Positions 24,584 to 32,701 of a stretch of 64,000 nt of DNA are shown here, piece by piece. The stretch spans positions 62,001-126,000 of the forward strand of contig JADKKI010000030.1 in NCBI GenBank assembly GCA_016720595.1, written 5' to 3'. A program made the translations under genes and the position numbers. The notes beneath the pieces were generated by a model. It had not been told where the DNA came from. It did not search any database and saw nothing but the letters and a program-made list of their open reading frames with translations. Origin of the DNA: Myxococcales bacterium (GTDB taxonomy: Bacteria; Myxococcota_A; Polyangia; Haliangiales; Haliangiaceae). Positions within the stretch are counted from its first letter, which is position 1. Each line of letters opens with the position of its first letter.

Positions 24584-26495
24584 GCTGCCCCTTGTTTGGT
24601 GAGAGCTGGGCGAGCGCGCGGGTGAGGGCGGGCTCGAGTTGATCGATCACCGAATCGAGGGTGGTCATCAGCGCGACCGAGGCATCGAGGTAGTCCGCCT
24701 CGGAGCCCTGGCGACGAGAGGTGTCATCGGCGCGCTCCAGCTCGCGCTGGGCGAGGAGCGAGGCGATGGCGAGGGGGCGCATGGTGGTGGCGAGCGCCTT
24801 CTCGATCCGCTTGAGACGAGGGCCGGCGTGGCCGCGCGCGATCTGGGTGCGGGCGATCGCCGCGAGCCTCCTGGCCCTGCGCAGCCCCTGAGCGAAGCCG
24901 GTGAGGTGGTCGACCAACCGGGTGTGGCGCTCGCCATCGAGCCGTGCGGTGGCGTCGGTGAGGATGGCGCGCACATCGATCTCGCGCTCGAACGTGGGGG
25001 TCACGGCAGCGAGTGGGATGTGCTCCATCCCTTCGATGAACGCTCCGCCCTCGGTGCAGTTGAACACCTTGGTGTCGGTGACCGAGGCCATCCTCTCGAC
25101 GAACCAGCGGTGGAACAACCCGAACATGAAGCTCGAGGGGACGGTGCCGCCATGCCAGCCCGGCAGCTCGACGCTGCGCTCCGGCACGGCCGAGGGACCT
25201 CCGCCGGCCTTCATCGCCTGGAAGTCCTTGCTCCAGCCTTCGACACGCATCACGCCGCTGGCATCCACGTTGGCGCGCGCGCCGCCGTCGGTGGACGTCG
25301 AGACGTAGTACTCACCGCCGGGAAACGAGAGGTCGAGGCCCACGAACACGATCGGATCGCATCGCCACTTCAGCGCGAGCGAGAACGCGGAGGTGGCGAC
25401 CGAGCCGCCGCCGGGGACCAGCGCATCCACGCCGAGGCTGTCGAAGATCCAGTCGTCGATGGCGGAGTTCGCGGACAGCGTGAGGAAGTTCGCGGCCGGC
25501 AGCTCGAACAGCGACGGGTGCACGGTGGCCGCGTTGACCACGCAGGTCTCCGACGTGTCGCAGCCGGCGAAGTGGTAGCGCACGTCCTGCGGATCGACCG
25601 TGAGCACCAGATCGGGCACGACGCCGGCGGCGAGCACCGGCTTGAGCGAATGGCTGAAGGCCGTGATGATCGCGCGGCCCTTGAGAGCGCGGAGCTGTGC
25701 CGCGTTCCGCTTGAGCGAAGGTCCGGGCGCGACGATCACCATGGGGACGCCGGCGAACGCGTCGCCGACCTCGGCGATCGAGGGCCACCTCGCGAGCGCC
25801 GGGAGGTTGGCGAGCCCTTGCTCCACCCAGGTGCGCGAGAAGGCGAGGACCGTGTTGCGGTGGATCCGGAGGTCCGAGAGTGCGTTGCGGGTGGCCTCCG
25901 CGATCTCGTTGACGAAGGTTGCATCGGTGCCGACGTAGGCTCGCACCGCGAACTGCGTGGGCGGACCGGGGACGAGGGTGCGCGCCGCGGGAGACAGCTC
26001 CTCGATCGTCCGCACGCAGATCGCGCGCGACGTGGTGACCTCGCCGACGATCACGATGCGCTTCTGCCCGAGGTCCGCGAGGATCTCGGCCACGGGCGCG
26101 AGCTCGGCTCCGACGAGAACCACGAGGTCGCACTCGAAGTCCCACGACGTGGGCAGCAGCGCATCGGCGAGAACCGCCACGCCGAGAGGCGATGCCAGGA
26201 GCCGTGCGTCGCCAGGGATCGGGCGTTCGATCCAACGCGTCATCATCGCCTCGGCGGCCCGCGCCGACACGACATGCGAGAACACATCACGCATCGCCTG
26301 GAGCTCGGCGAGCTCGCCCTTGATCATCATCGGTGCTTCGACGCGGCTGAGCGACGACCGGACCGCGCGCAGCTGCATCATCGCGGAGATCGCTCCGACC
26401 ACGTCGTCGTGCTCGATCGCCAGGCTCAGTGCCTCGCCGAGCTGCCCGAGATCGATGAGCAGCGTGCGCCAGGTAGCGAGGACATCAAGCGACAC
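24567..26495 (-). CDS. Maf/DUF115 motility-associated glycosyltransferase
   Basis: A 642-residue protein beginning at GTG 26493-26495, preceded by AAAGGAG. The central region (about 240-480) is the DUF115/6-hydroxymethylpterin-kinase-like fold of Maf proteins: VPMVIVAPGPSLKRNAAQLR, AIITAFSHSLKPVLAAGVVP, DLVLTVDPQDVRYHF, and GGGSVATSAFSLALKWRCDP then IVFVGLDLSFPGGEYY. Maf enzymes transfer pseudaminic or legionaminic acid to flagellin Ser/Thr residues in the cytoplasm. Here it sits between the CMP-sugar enzymes and an ATPase gene, which fits that job. A short overlap (11 bp) with the upstream cytidylyltransferase gene indicates coupling. Confidence 0.88.
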   Translation of the reverse strand: MSLDVLATWRTLLIDLGQLGEALSLAIEHDDVVGAISAMMQLRAVRSSLSRVEAPMMIKGELAELQAMRDVFSHVVSARAAEAMMTRWIERPIPGDARLLASPLGVAVLADALLPTSWDFECDLVVLVGAELAPVAEILADLGQKRIVIVGEVTTSRAICVRTIEELSPAARTLVPGPPTQFAVRAYVGTDATFVNEIAEATRNALSDLRIHRNTVLAFSRTWVEQGLANLPALARWPSIAEVGDAFAGVPMVIVAPGPSLKRNAAQLRALKGRAIITAFSHSLKPVLAAGVVPDLVLTVDPQDVRYHFAGCDTSETCVVNAATVHPSLFELPAANFLTLSANSAIDDWIFDSLGVDALVPGGGSVATSAFSLALKWRCDPIVFVGLDLSFPGGEYYVSTSTDGGARANVDASGVMRVEGWSKDFQAMKAGGGPSAVPERSVELPGWHGGTVPSSFMFGLFHRWFVERMASVTDTKVFNCTEGGAFIEGMEHIPLAAVTPTFEREIDVRAILTDATARLDGERHTRLVDHLTGFAQGLRRARRLAAIARTQIARGHAGPRLKRIEKALATTMRPLAIASLLAQRELERADDTSRRQGSEADYLDASVALMTTLDSVIDQLEPALTRALAQLSPNKGQHGRAA

Positions 26496-27216
26496 GGACG
26501 CTCCTTTGCACGACGTGGGCGTTGATCGCGACGAGCTCCGGGCGCGCGCGAACGATCCGGACCAGCTCCTGGTACGGACGTGGACCGCGGTCGAGATCGA
26601 GCAGATCGTAGAGGGTGCGAACCAGGGCGAGATCGTCCGGCGCATCGACGGTCCAGCGCAGATCCGAGTCGTCGACGGGAGAGCAGACCTGGCGCGTGGT
26701 GAACAGCGCGGGCTGTTCGAGCAGGAATGCGGTCACGTGCTCGCGCGCGGGGTCCGAGGTGGCGAATCGCGCCATCCGCTCGAGCGTGTCGCGGTGGAAG
26801 GCCTCGACGTCGAGGCCGCGCGGATAGGTGCGCGTGTGCGTGTTGGAGACGTAGTCGAGACCGGGCGTGAGGGCGCGGACGACGGTGTCGATCACGCCGG
26901 TGTCGAGGAGTGGGCAGTCCGAGGTCACGCGCACGACCGCACCCGCATCGAACTCGCGAGCGGCTCCCAGGTAGCGCGAGAGCACATCGGTCTCCGAGCC
27001 GCGGTGGACGCCGCAGCCGAGCCGCACGGCCTCCCGTACGACGGCGTCGTCGAGAGCGGTACGGGTGGTGGCGATCACGACCTGGTCGATCGAGCGGGCG
27101 GCGCGCACCCGCTGCACCACGCGGGCGAGCATGGTGTCGCCGGCGAGATCGCAGAGGACCTTGCCGGGCAGCCGGCTCGAGCCCATCCGGGTCTGGATGA
27201 TCGCGATGGTGCGCAT
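26485..27216 (-). CDS. pseF: PseF/SpsF-type cytidylyltransferase
   Basis: A 243-residue nucleotidyltransferase predicted to activate pseudaminic acid with CTP to CMP-pseudaminic acid. The ATG at 27214-27216 begins MRTIAIIQTRMGSSRLPGKV, the classic R-x-x-S-x-R-L-P-G-K type signature. DVLSRYLGAA and VVRVTSDCPLLDTGVI carry the conserved Asp and the sugar-site residues. The family is often annotated as spore coat polysaccharide protein F; context makes PseF the better reading. It starts at the end of the methylase gene, sharing one base. Confidence 0.85.
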   Translation of the reverse strand: MRTIAIIQTRMGSSRLPGKVLCDLAGDTMLARVVQRVRAARSIDQVVIATTRTALDDAVVREAVRLGCGVHRGSETDVLSRYLGAAREFDAGAVVRVTSDCPLLDTGVIDTVVRALTPGLDYVSNTHTRTYPRGLDVEAFHRDTLERMARFATSDPAREHVTAFLLEQPALFTTRQVCSPVDDSDLRWTVDAPDDLALVRTLYDLLDLDRGPRPYQELVRIVRARPELVAINAHVVQRSVRVA

Positions 27217-27812
27217 CAGGGCTTCTCGAACAGGTGCGCCGTGCAATCGTCGTAGCCTTCGGCCTCCGACAGCTCGAGCCGTCGGACGAGGCGGAGGTCG
27301 GGATGGCGTGCCATCCACATTCCGCCGTGGTCACGCTTCCACAGCGCACCCTCGTGACCGCGATAGTTGATCTCGGTCTCTGCGGGGGCGTCGTACTCGA
27401 TCGCGACGATCCAGCGACGTGACACGCGATAGATCTCGTCGAGCGCCGCGCCGACGGTCTCCGGAGAGATGTGGATCAGGACGCCGCTGGTGAAGGCGAG
27501 GTCGAACCAGCCGTCCTTGAAAGGGAGATCGAAGGCGGTGCCCTGGACCACGCCAAACTGCGGACCGCGCCAGCGTGCACGCTCCACGGCATACAGCTGG
27601 GGCTCGATCCCGTACAGCTCGGACACGCCGAGCCGGCGCAGGTACTCGAGGTTCCAGCCGACGTTGCAGCCGATCTCGAGAGCGCGCGTGGGCACGATCC
27701 CGTCGAGCAGACGCTGCCACGAGGTCACCCGTTCGGGCTTCTCGCGGTCATTGCGATCGGTGTAGTCGCGCCCGAACTCGGAGCGCCAGAGGTTGAGCTG
27801 AGAGGTCTGCAT
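27216..27812 (-). CDS. Pseudaminic acid biosynthesis-associated methylase
   Basis: SAM-dependent class I methyltransferase of 198 residues. The ATG at 27810-27812 overlaps the GNAT stop (TGATG) and has GGAG upstream. The SAM-binding motif is ALEIGCNVGWNLEYLRRLG (about 48-66), followed by LYGIEPQLYAVERAR and FDLAFTSGVLIHISPETV. The sequence and the operon resemble the small methylases found in pseudaminic-acid flagellar loci. A methylated sugar is possible, but neither the substrate nor the position is visible from the sequence. Length and spacing fit a functional, coupled gene. Confidence 0.82.
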   Translation of the reverse strand: MQTSQLNLWRSEFGRDYTDRNDREKPERVTSWQRLLDGIVPTRALEIGCNVGWNLEYLRRLGVSELYGIEPQLYAVERARWRGPQFGVVQGTAFDLPFKDGWFDLAFTSGVLIHISPETVGAALDEIYRVSRRWIVAIEYDAPAETEINYRGHEGALWKRDHGGMWMARHPDLRLVRRLELSEAEGYDDCTAHLFEKP

Positions 27813-28246
27813 CACGGACTCCATCGGTAGGTGACGAGGTCGCCGGTGACCGACGTCAAGGTGAAGCCGGCGGCCTCGAAGCAGGCGCGGCTGGCGGCGT
27901 TGGTGGCGCGGATCGTGGCGTGGATCGGCTGCTGGTATGTCTCGCAGGCGGCGCGGATGGCGCGACGGCCGATCCCGCGGCCTCGAGCGTCGGGAGCGAG
28001 CGCGATCGAGATCCAGGTGACATCGCCACCCGGATCGAGCCGCACCACGCCGACCGGCGCGCCCCGATCTTCGACGATCCACATCGGACCGTTGCGGAGG
28101 CGGCGCTGGAACCAGCGGGTGTGGTCCGCGAGCTCGATGATCCGGGGATCACCCGACAGCGCGCGGACCTCGGGGGCACAGTTCCAGGCGAACACGCGCT
28201 CGCAATCCTCGAGTCGCGCATCGCGCATCGTGATCGGCTCACTCAT
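27812..28246 (-). CDS. pseH: PseH-type GNAT N-acetyltransferase
   Basis: A 144-residue GNAT acetyltransferase, in the position and size expected for PseH, which acetylates the 4-amino group of UDP-4-amino-4,6-dideoxy-AltNAc. The start MSEPITMRDARLEDCERVFA resembles PseH, and the acetyl-CoA loop is visible as ALAPDARGRGIGRRAIRAAC. The C-terminal ATIRATNAASRACFEAAGF is the conserved Asn-x-x-S-x-x-x-[FY]-E-x-x-G-F element. The ATG overlaps the pseI stop by 4 nt. Confidence 0.87.
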   Translation of the reverse strand: MSEPITMRDARLEDCERVFAWNCAPEVRALSGDPRIIELADHTRWFQRRLRNGPMWIVEDRGAPVGVVRLDPGGDVTWISIALAPDARGRGIGRRAIRAACETYQQPIHATIRATNAASRACFEAAGFTLTSVTGDLVTYRWSP

Positions 28247-29301
28247 CCGATCAGCTCCCACGCGAGGGGCGTGCCGCGTGCGATCTGGACCCTGGCGCGC
28301 TTGCCGATCACGGTGGGCAGCTCGCGCGGAGGGAGGCCGAAGCCGGGACGGATCGAGCGGATGTTGCTGCGCGTGAGGACCTGGCCCTCAGCGATGTCGA
28401 CCGCTGCGTAGAGCGAGCGGCGGAACCTGCGGGATCCATCCTCCGCCTTCGGGCGACGCGAGCTGCCATCGCCGAGCGCGGACCAGGCGAGCGCGCACGA
28501 GCGGACGACCTCGGTCATCTCTTGCGGCTCGAGGGAGAACCCGGCATCGGGCCCACCATCGGTGCGCGCCAGGGTCAGGTGTTTCTCGATGATCGCCGCG
28601 CCGCGCGAGACCGCGGCGATCGGAACGATCGCACCGGGTGAGTGATCCGAGATGCCGATCACCGTGCCGTAGCTCGCGAGCTGCTCCATCCGGCGAAGGT
28701 TGGTCTGGGCGATCGGGGCCGGATATCCGGAGATGCAGTGCAGGAGGGCGACGCCGCCGTTGCCGGCCGAGCGCGCCGTCTCGAGCGCCTCTGCGACCTC
28801 CGCGTCCGAGGCCATGCCGGTGGACATGATCAGGGGCTTGTTGGTGCGCGCGGCGGCGCGGATCAGCTCGAGATCCACGAGCTCGAACGAGGCGATCTTG
28901 AACGCGGGTGCGCCGAGGTGATCGAGGAGCTGGACGGCCTCCTCGTCGAACGGCGTGGAGAACGCGACCATGCCCCTCGCGGCGGCGTGGGCGAACAGCG
29001 GTGCGTGCCACTCCCATGGGGTGTGGGCCTCGTCGTAGAGGTCCCACAGCGAGCGGCCCTTCCACGGCCCGTCGGGGATGTGGAAGTCGCCGTCGGTGGA
29101 CTCGAGGGTCATCGAGCTCGGGGTGAAGGTCTGGAGCTTGATCGCGTCGCAGCCGGCGTCGGCGGCGGCATCGATGATCGCGATGGCGCGCTCGAGCTTG
29201 CCGAGGTGGTTGGCCGAGAGCTCGGCGATCACGTACGGACGTTGATCCGCGCCGATGGGGCGGCCGATCACGATCGAGGGGAGTTGGGGAGGTGTGCTCA
29301 C
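28243..29301 (-). CDS. pseI: Pseudaminic acid synthase PseI
   Basis: NeuB-family enzyme that condenses the altrose sugar with phosphoenolpyruvate. The GTG at 29299-29301 with a GAGGA site upstream gives 352 residues. The TIM-barrel half has YVIAELSANHLGKLERAIAI, DAIKLQTFTPSSMTLES, AHTPWEWHAPLFAHAAARGM and FKIASFELVDLELIR; the AHTPWEWH block distinguishes PseI from sialic acid synthases. The C-terminal SAF (antifreeze-like) domain covers about 290-350. It follows fliL by 10 nt. Confidence 0.93.
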   Translation of the reverse strand: MSTPPQLPSIVIGRPIGADQRPYVIAELSANHLGKLERAIAIIDAAADAGCDAIKLQTFTPSSMTLESTDGDFHIPDGPWKGRSLWDLYDEAHTPWEWHAPLFAHAAARGMVAFSTPFDEEAVQLLDHLGAPAFKIASFELVDLELIRAAARTNKPLIMSTGMASDAEVAEALETARSAGNGGVALLHCISGYPAPIAQTNLRRMEQLASYGTVIGISDHSPGAIVPIAAVSRGAAIIEKHLTLARTDGGPDAGFSLEPQEMTEVVRSCALAWSALGDGSSRRPKAEDGSRRFRRSLYAAVDIAEGQVLTRSNIRSIRPGFGLPPRELPTVIGKRARVQIARGTPLAWELIG

Positions 29302-29311
29302 GGGGCGGTCC

Positions 29312-29803
29312 TCACTGCACCATGAACTCTTGAAAGAACATCCGGCGCACGCTGTGGGCACCGACGATCGGCTCGAGCTTCTTCATCAGATCGGTGCGCA
29401 GCTTGTCCTTGGCAGCTGCACCGAGCGTGTCGGCGAGCTTGAGGCCCGAGAGGTGGCTCAGGATCGTGTCGCGCACGACCTGCTTGCTCTTCTCGAGCGG
29501 CGCCTCGGCCTCCTTGGACACCAGCTCGAGCTGGAGCGTGACCTTGAGGTAGCGAGCCTGACCGGGCTCGTCGAGGTTGACGACGAACGGTTCGAGCGCG
29601 ATGACGGGCCCGACGATCTCGGCCCCTGTGGGTGCGGCCGCCTCGTGGCTGGCGGCGGCCGGTGCGGCCTTCGCAGTGGCGAGCTTGAAGGCGCCGAACC
29701 CGCTCGCCCCCAGGTTCAGGACCAGGAGGATCGGGATGATCTTCGAAGACTTCCCACCGGGTTTCTCGGCCGGCTTCGGATCGGGGTCGGGTGCGTCGCT
29801 CAT
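29312..29803 (-). CDS. fliL: Flagellar basal body-associated protein FliL
   Basis: FliL surrounds the stator in the inner membrane and supports torque. The 163-residue protein has a charged cytoplasmic N-terminus, one membrane helix (IIPILLVLNLGASGFGAF, about 22-39) and a periplasmic domain with the FliL pattern: ALEPFVVNLDEPGQARYLKV, LELVSKEAEAPLEKSKQVV and the end SVRRMFFQEFMVQ. A GAGG lies 5 nt before the ATG. It heads the minus-strand operon with the pse genes, an unusual coupling of stator support to glycan synthesis. A sigma54-like element lies at 29817-29831. Confidence 0.88.
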   Translation of the reverse strand: MSDAPDPDPKPAEKPGGKSSKIIPILLVLNLGASGFGAFKLATAKAAPAAASHEAAAPTGAEIVGPVIALEPFVVNLDEPGQARYLKVTLQLELVSKEAEAPLEKSKQVVRDTILSHLSGLKLADTLGAAAKDKLRTDLMKKLEPIVGAHSVRRMFFQEFMVQ

Positions 29804-29816
29804 GTGGCCTCATGCA

Positions 29817-29831
29817 GCAACGTCCGTGCCG
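29817..29831 (-). promoter_or_regulatory. Candidate sigma54 promoter for the fliL-pse-maf operon
   Basis: Read on the minus strand, CGGCAC-N5-TTGC matches the consensus TGGCAC-N5-TTGC at 9 of the 10 specified positions, with correct GG-N10-GC spacing. The predicted +1 is near 29805, about 2 nt before the fliL ATG. The AGG ribosome site would then fall outside the transcript, so either the start site differs or the mRNA is essentially leaderless. Confidence 0.5.
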
Positions 29832-30051
29832 TCGTAACTCCGCGATCTCTCGGTGCGCTGGCATCGTGGGACGTCAACTCTGGCGTCAGCCTCTTCATCG
29901 ATCCTGTGTTCGCGGGTTCGCGCCGAGTCATGGCAAGTCCGTAGGTCGACCAGAGTCTCGATCGGTTCACCGTCGGCGAGCTTGACGGGGGATCGATCGG
30001 GCAGCGCGAGCTGAGGAGTCTCAACTACGCGAGGTTGTTCGATCTGCGTCG
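29832..30051. other. Divergent intergenic region between fliL and the receiver-kinase gene
   Basis: The 276-bp divergent gap (29804-30079) has a sigma54-like element at each end. The middle holds no open gene. It contains two GAGTCTC words (in CCAGAGTCTCGATC and GAGGAGTCTCAAC) and a related CCAGAGT on the other strand, which might be activator sites, but no strong palindrome is visible. Confidence 0.3.
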
Positions 30052-30066
30052 TGGCACGTCGCTCGC
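30052..30066 (+). promoter_or_regulatory. Candidate sigma54 promoter before the receiver-histidine kinase gene
   Basis: TGGCAC-N5-TCGC has a perfect -24 box and one mismatch in the -12 box; GG (30053-30054) and GC (30065-30066) are 10 nt apart. The predicted +1 is near 30078, 2 nt before the GTG at 30080. The same geometry is seen at flhB, fliL and the activator at 31545. Confidence 0.5.
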
Positions 30067-30079
30067 AGCAGGAGCCACC

Positions 30080-31216
30080 GTGTCGATTCCGTTACCCTCC
30101 ATGATCACTGGCACCGGCGAGTTCGCCGCGCTCGCTCCATCCGGTGTCCGGATGCTGGTGGTCGACGATGACCCACGTGTGCGTCGCGCGATCGCCAACG
30201 CAATGATGCGAAGCGGCTTCCACGTGTTCAGCGCCGAGGATGGGCTCCCCGCACTGATGATCGCGGAGCAGACGCCTCCCGACCTCGTGATCATTGACTA
30301 CAACATGCCGACACCCGGCCTCGACGTCGTCCGCAAGCTCAAGGCCGTGCACGGTCCAGCGATCTGGATCGCGGTGCTGTCAGGTCAGGATGACGAGACC
30401 ACGCGGTCGGAGTGCTTCGATGCCGGCGCCGACGACGTGATGACCAAGCCCGCCCAGATCGGCGAGCTCAAGCGTCGGATGGTGGCCGCGGCACGGACGC
30501 AGCAGGCGTTCGTCGAGGCCCGCCTCAACGTCGAGCGCAACGATCGCCTCCTCGCCTATGGTGCGGAGGCGGCGGCGATGCTCGCCCACGATCTCAACAA
30601 CGGCCTCGCCGTCGCGCTGGGCAACATGATGTACATCCAGGACGTGGTGACCCTTGGAGACGAGGAGTCCAAGGCCCTCGGCGCCACCGTCCGCGCTCTC
30701 AAGCGCATGTCGGGCCTGGTGGCGAACTTCGTCGATATCGCCCGGTTCGAGGATGCCGCCGTCAAGCCGAAGGTCGAGCCCACGAACGTGCGCGCGCTGA
30801 TCCACGAGGTCGTGGACGTCCACGCGGTGGGCACGAGCACGGTTCGGTTCGAGATCGATTGTGATCCGGCGCTGGTCGGGAGCTTCGATGGCGCGCTGAT
30901 CGAGCGCGTGATGCACAACCTGGTCGGTAACGCACTCCGCTACTGCAACAAGCACGGCGTGATCCGGATCTCCGGCAAGAGCTCCGATCTGCTCGATGGC
31001 CCCGGCGTGGAGATCTGCGTGTTCAACAGCGGTCCACCGATCCCCGAGGGACTCCGCGATCGCCTGTTCGCCAAGTACGCGAAGGGCTCGAACGGCAAGC
31101 GCGGCTTCGGGCTGTACTTCTGTCGCCTGGCCTGCGAAGCGCACGGTGGTGCGATCTCCTACGAGGCGCGCGACGACGGCTCGGCGTTTGGCGTCCGGCT
31201 CCCCGGTCGTCGCTGA
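30080..31216 (+). CDS. Receiver-histidine kinase hybrid, candidate flagellar sensor
   Basis: A 378-residue protein with an N-terminal response-regulator receiver and a histidine kinase core, without membrane segments. The receiver (about 23-140) has the acidic pair DD (29-30), phosphoacceptor D73 in IIDYNMP and the Lys in MTKPAQIGEL. The kinase has H-box His170 in AAMLAHDLNNGLAVALGN, an N-box (NLVGNALRYCNKHG) and a G-box (KRGFGLYFCRLACEAHGG). The GTG at 30080 follows GGAG by 5 nt; an ATG at 30101 is an alternative. With the two sigma54 activators downstream it could form an FlrB-like sensor branch. The kinase is soluble, so it should read an internal cue such as export-gate state; this is inference. 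Confidence 0.88.
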   Translation: MSIPLPSMITGTGEFAALAPSGVRMLVVDDDPRVRRAIANAMMRSGFHVFSAEDGLPALMIAEQTPPDLVIIDYNMPTPGLDVVRKLKAVHGPAIWIAVLSGQDDETTRSECFDAGADDVMTKPAQIGELKRRMVAAARTQQAFVEARLNVERNDRLLAYGAEAAAMLAHDLNNGLAVALGNMMYIQDVVTLGDEESKALGATVRALKRMSGLVANFVDIARFEDAAVKPKVEPTNVRALIHEVVDVHAVGTSTVRFEIDCDPALVGSFDGALIERVMHNLVGNALRYCNKHGVIRISGKSSDLLDGPGVEICVFNSGPPIPEGLRDRLFAKYAKGSNGKRGFGLYFCRLACEAHGGAISYEARDDGSAFGVRLPGRR

Positions 31217-31238
31217 GATTTTTTCCGTCGCGATGCAC

Positions 31239-31262
31239 TCGACCGGGTCGCCACCCGGTCGA
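31239..31262 (+). terminator. Hairpin after the receiver-kinase gene
   Basis: TCGACCGGGT (31239-31248) and ACCCGGTCGA (31253-31262) form a perfect 10-bp stem around CGCC, 23 nt after the stop codon. There is no clear T-run, so it may act as a weak or factor-assisted terminator or as an RNA-stability hairpin. Confidence 0.5.
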
Positions 31263-31392
31263 TCTTGCGTTTCGGGACCCGCGATCGGTTCCCTCCGAGA
31301 TCGGCTGACACCGATCGTCGGTGTTGACGTCAGTCCGGAGTGGTTTCGCGAGGTTGGAGCTGTTGTTTGTGTAGCCCAACCCACTCTGCCGT

Positions 31393-31473
31393 GGGTATCG
31401 AGATACCCCGTGGGTAGACCGGCCCGACGATGGCGATGATGTGGGCCTCGCTACCCATATCAAATCTATGGGT
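31393..31473 (+). promoter_or_regulatory. Inverted repeats and IHF-like site upstream of the activator gene
   Basis: GGGTATC-GA-GATACCC (31393-31408) is a perfect palindrome. A second inverted repeat ACCCATA-N7-TATGGGT lies at 31453-31473, and a further half-site GATACCC at 31487. TATCAA-N4-ATG (31458-31470) matches the IHF pattern WATCAANNNNTTR with one mismatch. Together they lie about 40-120 bp upstream of the sigma54-like element, the usual place for enhancer sites and a bending protein. This 328-bp gap (31217-31544) holds no gene. Confidence 0.5.
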
Positions 31474-31514
31474 GAGCCTTTCGTAAGATACCCCACGCCT
31501 AACCCGCGAAGTGA

Positions 31515-31529
31515 TGGCACCACATTCGC
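31515..31529 (+). promoter_or_regulatory. Candidate sigma54 promoter for the receiver-less activator gene
   Basis: TGGCAC-N5-TCGC: perfect -24 box, one mismatch in the -12 box, GG and GC 10 nt apart. The predicted +1 near 31541 leaves about 4 nt before the ATG at 31545, which has no strong Shine-Dalgarno. This suggests the gene is itself under sigma54 control, possibly by autoregulation. Confidence 0.55.
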
Positions 31530-31544
31530 ACTGGTGGTTGGTCG

Positions 31545-32609
31545 ATGCAGCCTTCCTCGCTTACCAGCTGGCGTTCGCAGTTCGCGGCGGAGATCGTCGG
31601 CGAGTCTCCGTCGATGCTCGAGGCGCTCGAGACCATCCAGTACGTCGCGGCGACGGACTGCAACATCCTCATCACCGGCGAGACCGGCACCGGCAAGGAG
31701 CTGTTCGCTCGCGCGGCGCACCGCGCTTCGGCGCGCCGCGGCCGCCCGTTCATCCCGGTCAACTGCGCCGCGATCCCGGAGACGCTGCTCGAGACCGAGC
31801 TGTTCGGTCACGTCAAGGGTGCCTTCACGGGTGCGAACAACGCGCGCCCGGGCCGCTTCATGTCGGCGAACGAGGGCACGATCTTCCTCGACGAGATCGG
31901 TGACCTGCCGCTCGCCGCGCAGGCCAAGCTGCTCCGCGTGCTCGAGGAGCGCACGGTGTCGCCGGTCGGCTCCGATGTCGAGGTGCCCGTCGATGTCCGC
32001 ATCATCGCGGCGACGCACCGGAACCTCGAGGACATGGTCGCCCAGGGTACGTTCCGCGCGGACCTCTATTTCCGCCTCGCGGTCGTGCCGGTGTCGCTGC
32101 CGGCGCTGCGCGAGCGCTCCGATGACATCATCCAGATCGCCGAGCTGTGCATCGCGCGCGTGCGCGAGCGGATCGGCCGCAACGTCGAAGGCCTCGACGA
32201 ATCGGGCAAGGCTGCGCTGATCGCGTATCACTGGCCGGGCAACGTCCGCGAGCTCTCGCACCTGATCGAGCGCGCGGTTCTCCTCGCCCGCCGCTCGCGC
32301 CTCGGCGCCGCCGATCTCACGATCCCCGGGCAGAAGGTGAAGTTCGCGCGCGGCACGGATCCGTTCCTCGCGGTCTATCCCCCGCCGGCGGCGACGGCCA
32401 GCGGGAGCAGCCCCGCGATCCCGCGCGGCTCGGTCCCCGAGATGCCCACCACCGACACCCTCGATCTCCGCGCCGCCCTCGAGCACCTCGAGCGCGACCT
32501 GATCGATCGCGCCCTCACCAAGTCCGGCGGCAACCGCACCGAAGCCGCCGCGCTCCTCGGGCTCAACCGCACCACGCTCGTCGAGAAGCTCCGCAAGTAC
32601 GCCGCCTGA
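31545..32609 (+). CDS. Sigma54-dependent activator without receiver domain
   Basis: A 354-residue bacterial enhancer-binding protein consisting of an AAA+ domain and a Fis-type helix-turn-helix, with only about 15 residues before the AAA+ core. Walker A is GETGTGKE (about 45-52), the sigma54 contact loop GAFTGA is intact (about 92-97), Walker B is TIFLDEIGDLP, and the sensor region [19 protein letters not shown] is present. The HTH is at the C-terminus (GGNRTEAAALLGLNRTTLVE). Lacking an N-terminal regulatory domain, it may be constitutively active or controlled by abundance or a partner, as for receiver-less flagellar activators. The gene follows a clear upstream regulatory array. Confidence 0.9.
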   Translation: MQPSSLTSWRSQFAAEIVGESPSMLEALETIQYVAATDCNILITGETGTGKELFARAAHRASARRGRPFIPVNCAAIPETLLETELFGHVKGAFTGANNARPGRFMSANEGTIFLDEIGDLPLAAQAKLLRVLEERTVSPVGSDVEVPVDVRIIAATHRNLEDMVAQGTFRADLYFRLAVVPVSLPALRERSDDIIQIAELCIARVRERIGRNVEGLDESGKAALIAYHWPGNVRELSHLIERAVLLARRSRLGAADLTIPGQKVKFARGTDPFLAVYPPPAATASGSSPAIPRGSVPEMPTTDTLDLRAALEHLERDLIDRALTKSGGNRTEAAALLGLNRTTLVEKLRKYAA

Positions 32610-32701
32610 GCGCGCGCTACGAGCTCCGGCGATCTCGACAGTTGGCCAGCTCGTTGGTCAGCGGAGTCCCTTGATCGGAACCAGGTCCCGGTCCCGGATA
32701 T

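Noticed and set aside
24639..26525. Plus-strand open frame of about 628 codons
   Set aside because: Antisense to the Maf/DUF115 glycosyltransferase, which has clear conserved motifs; the plus frame has none.
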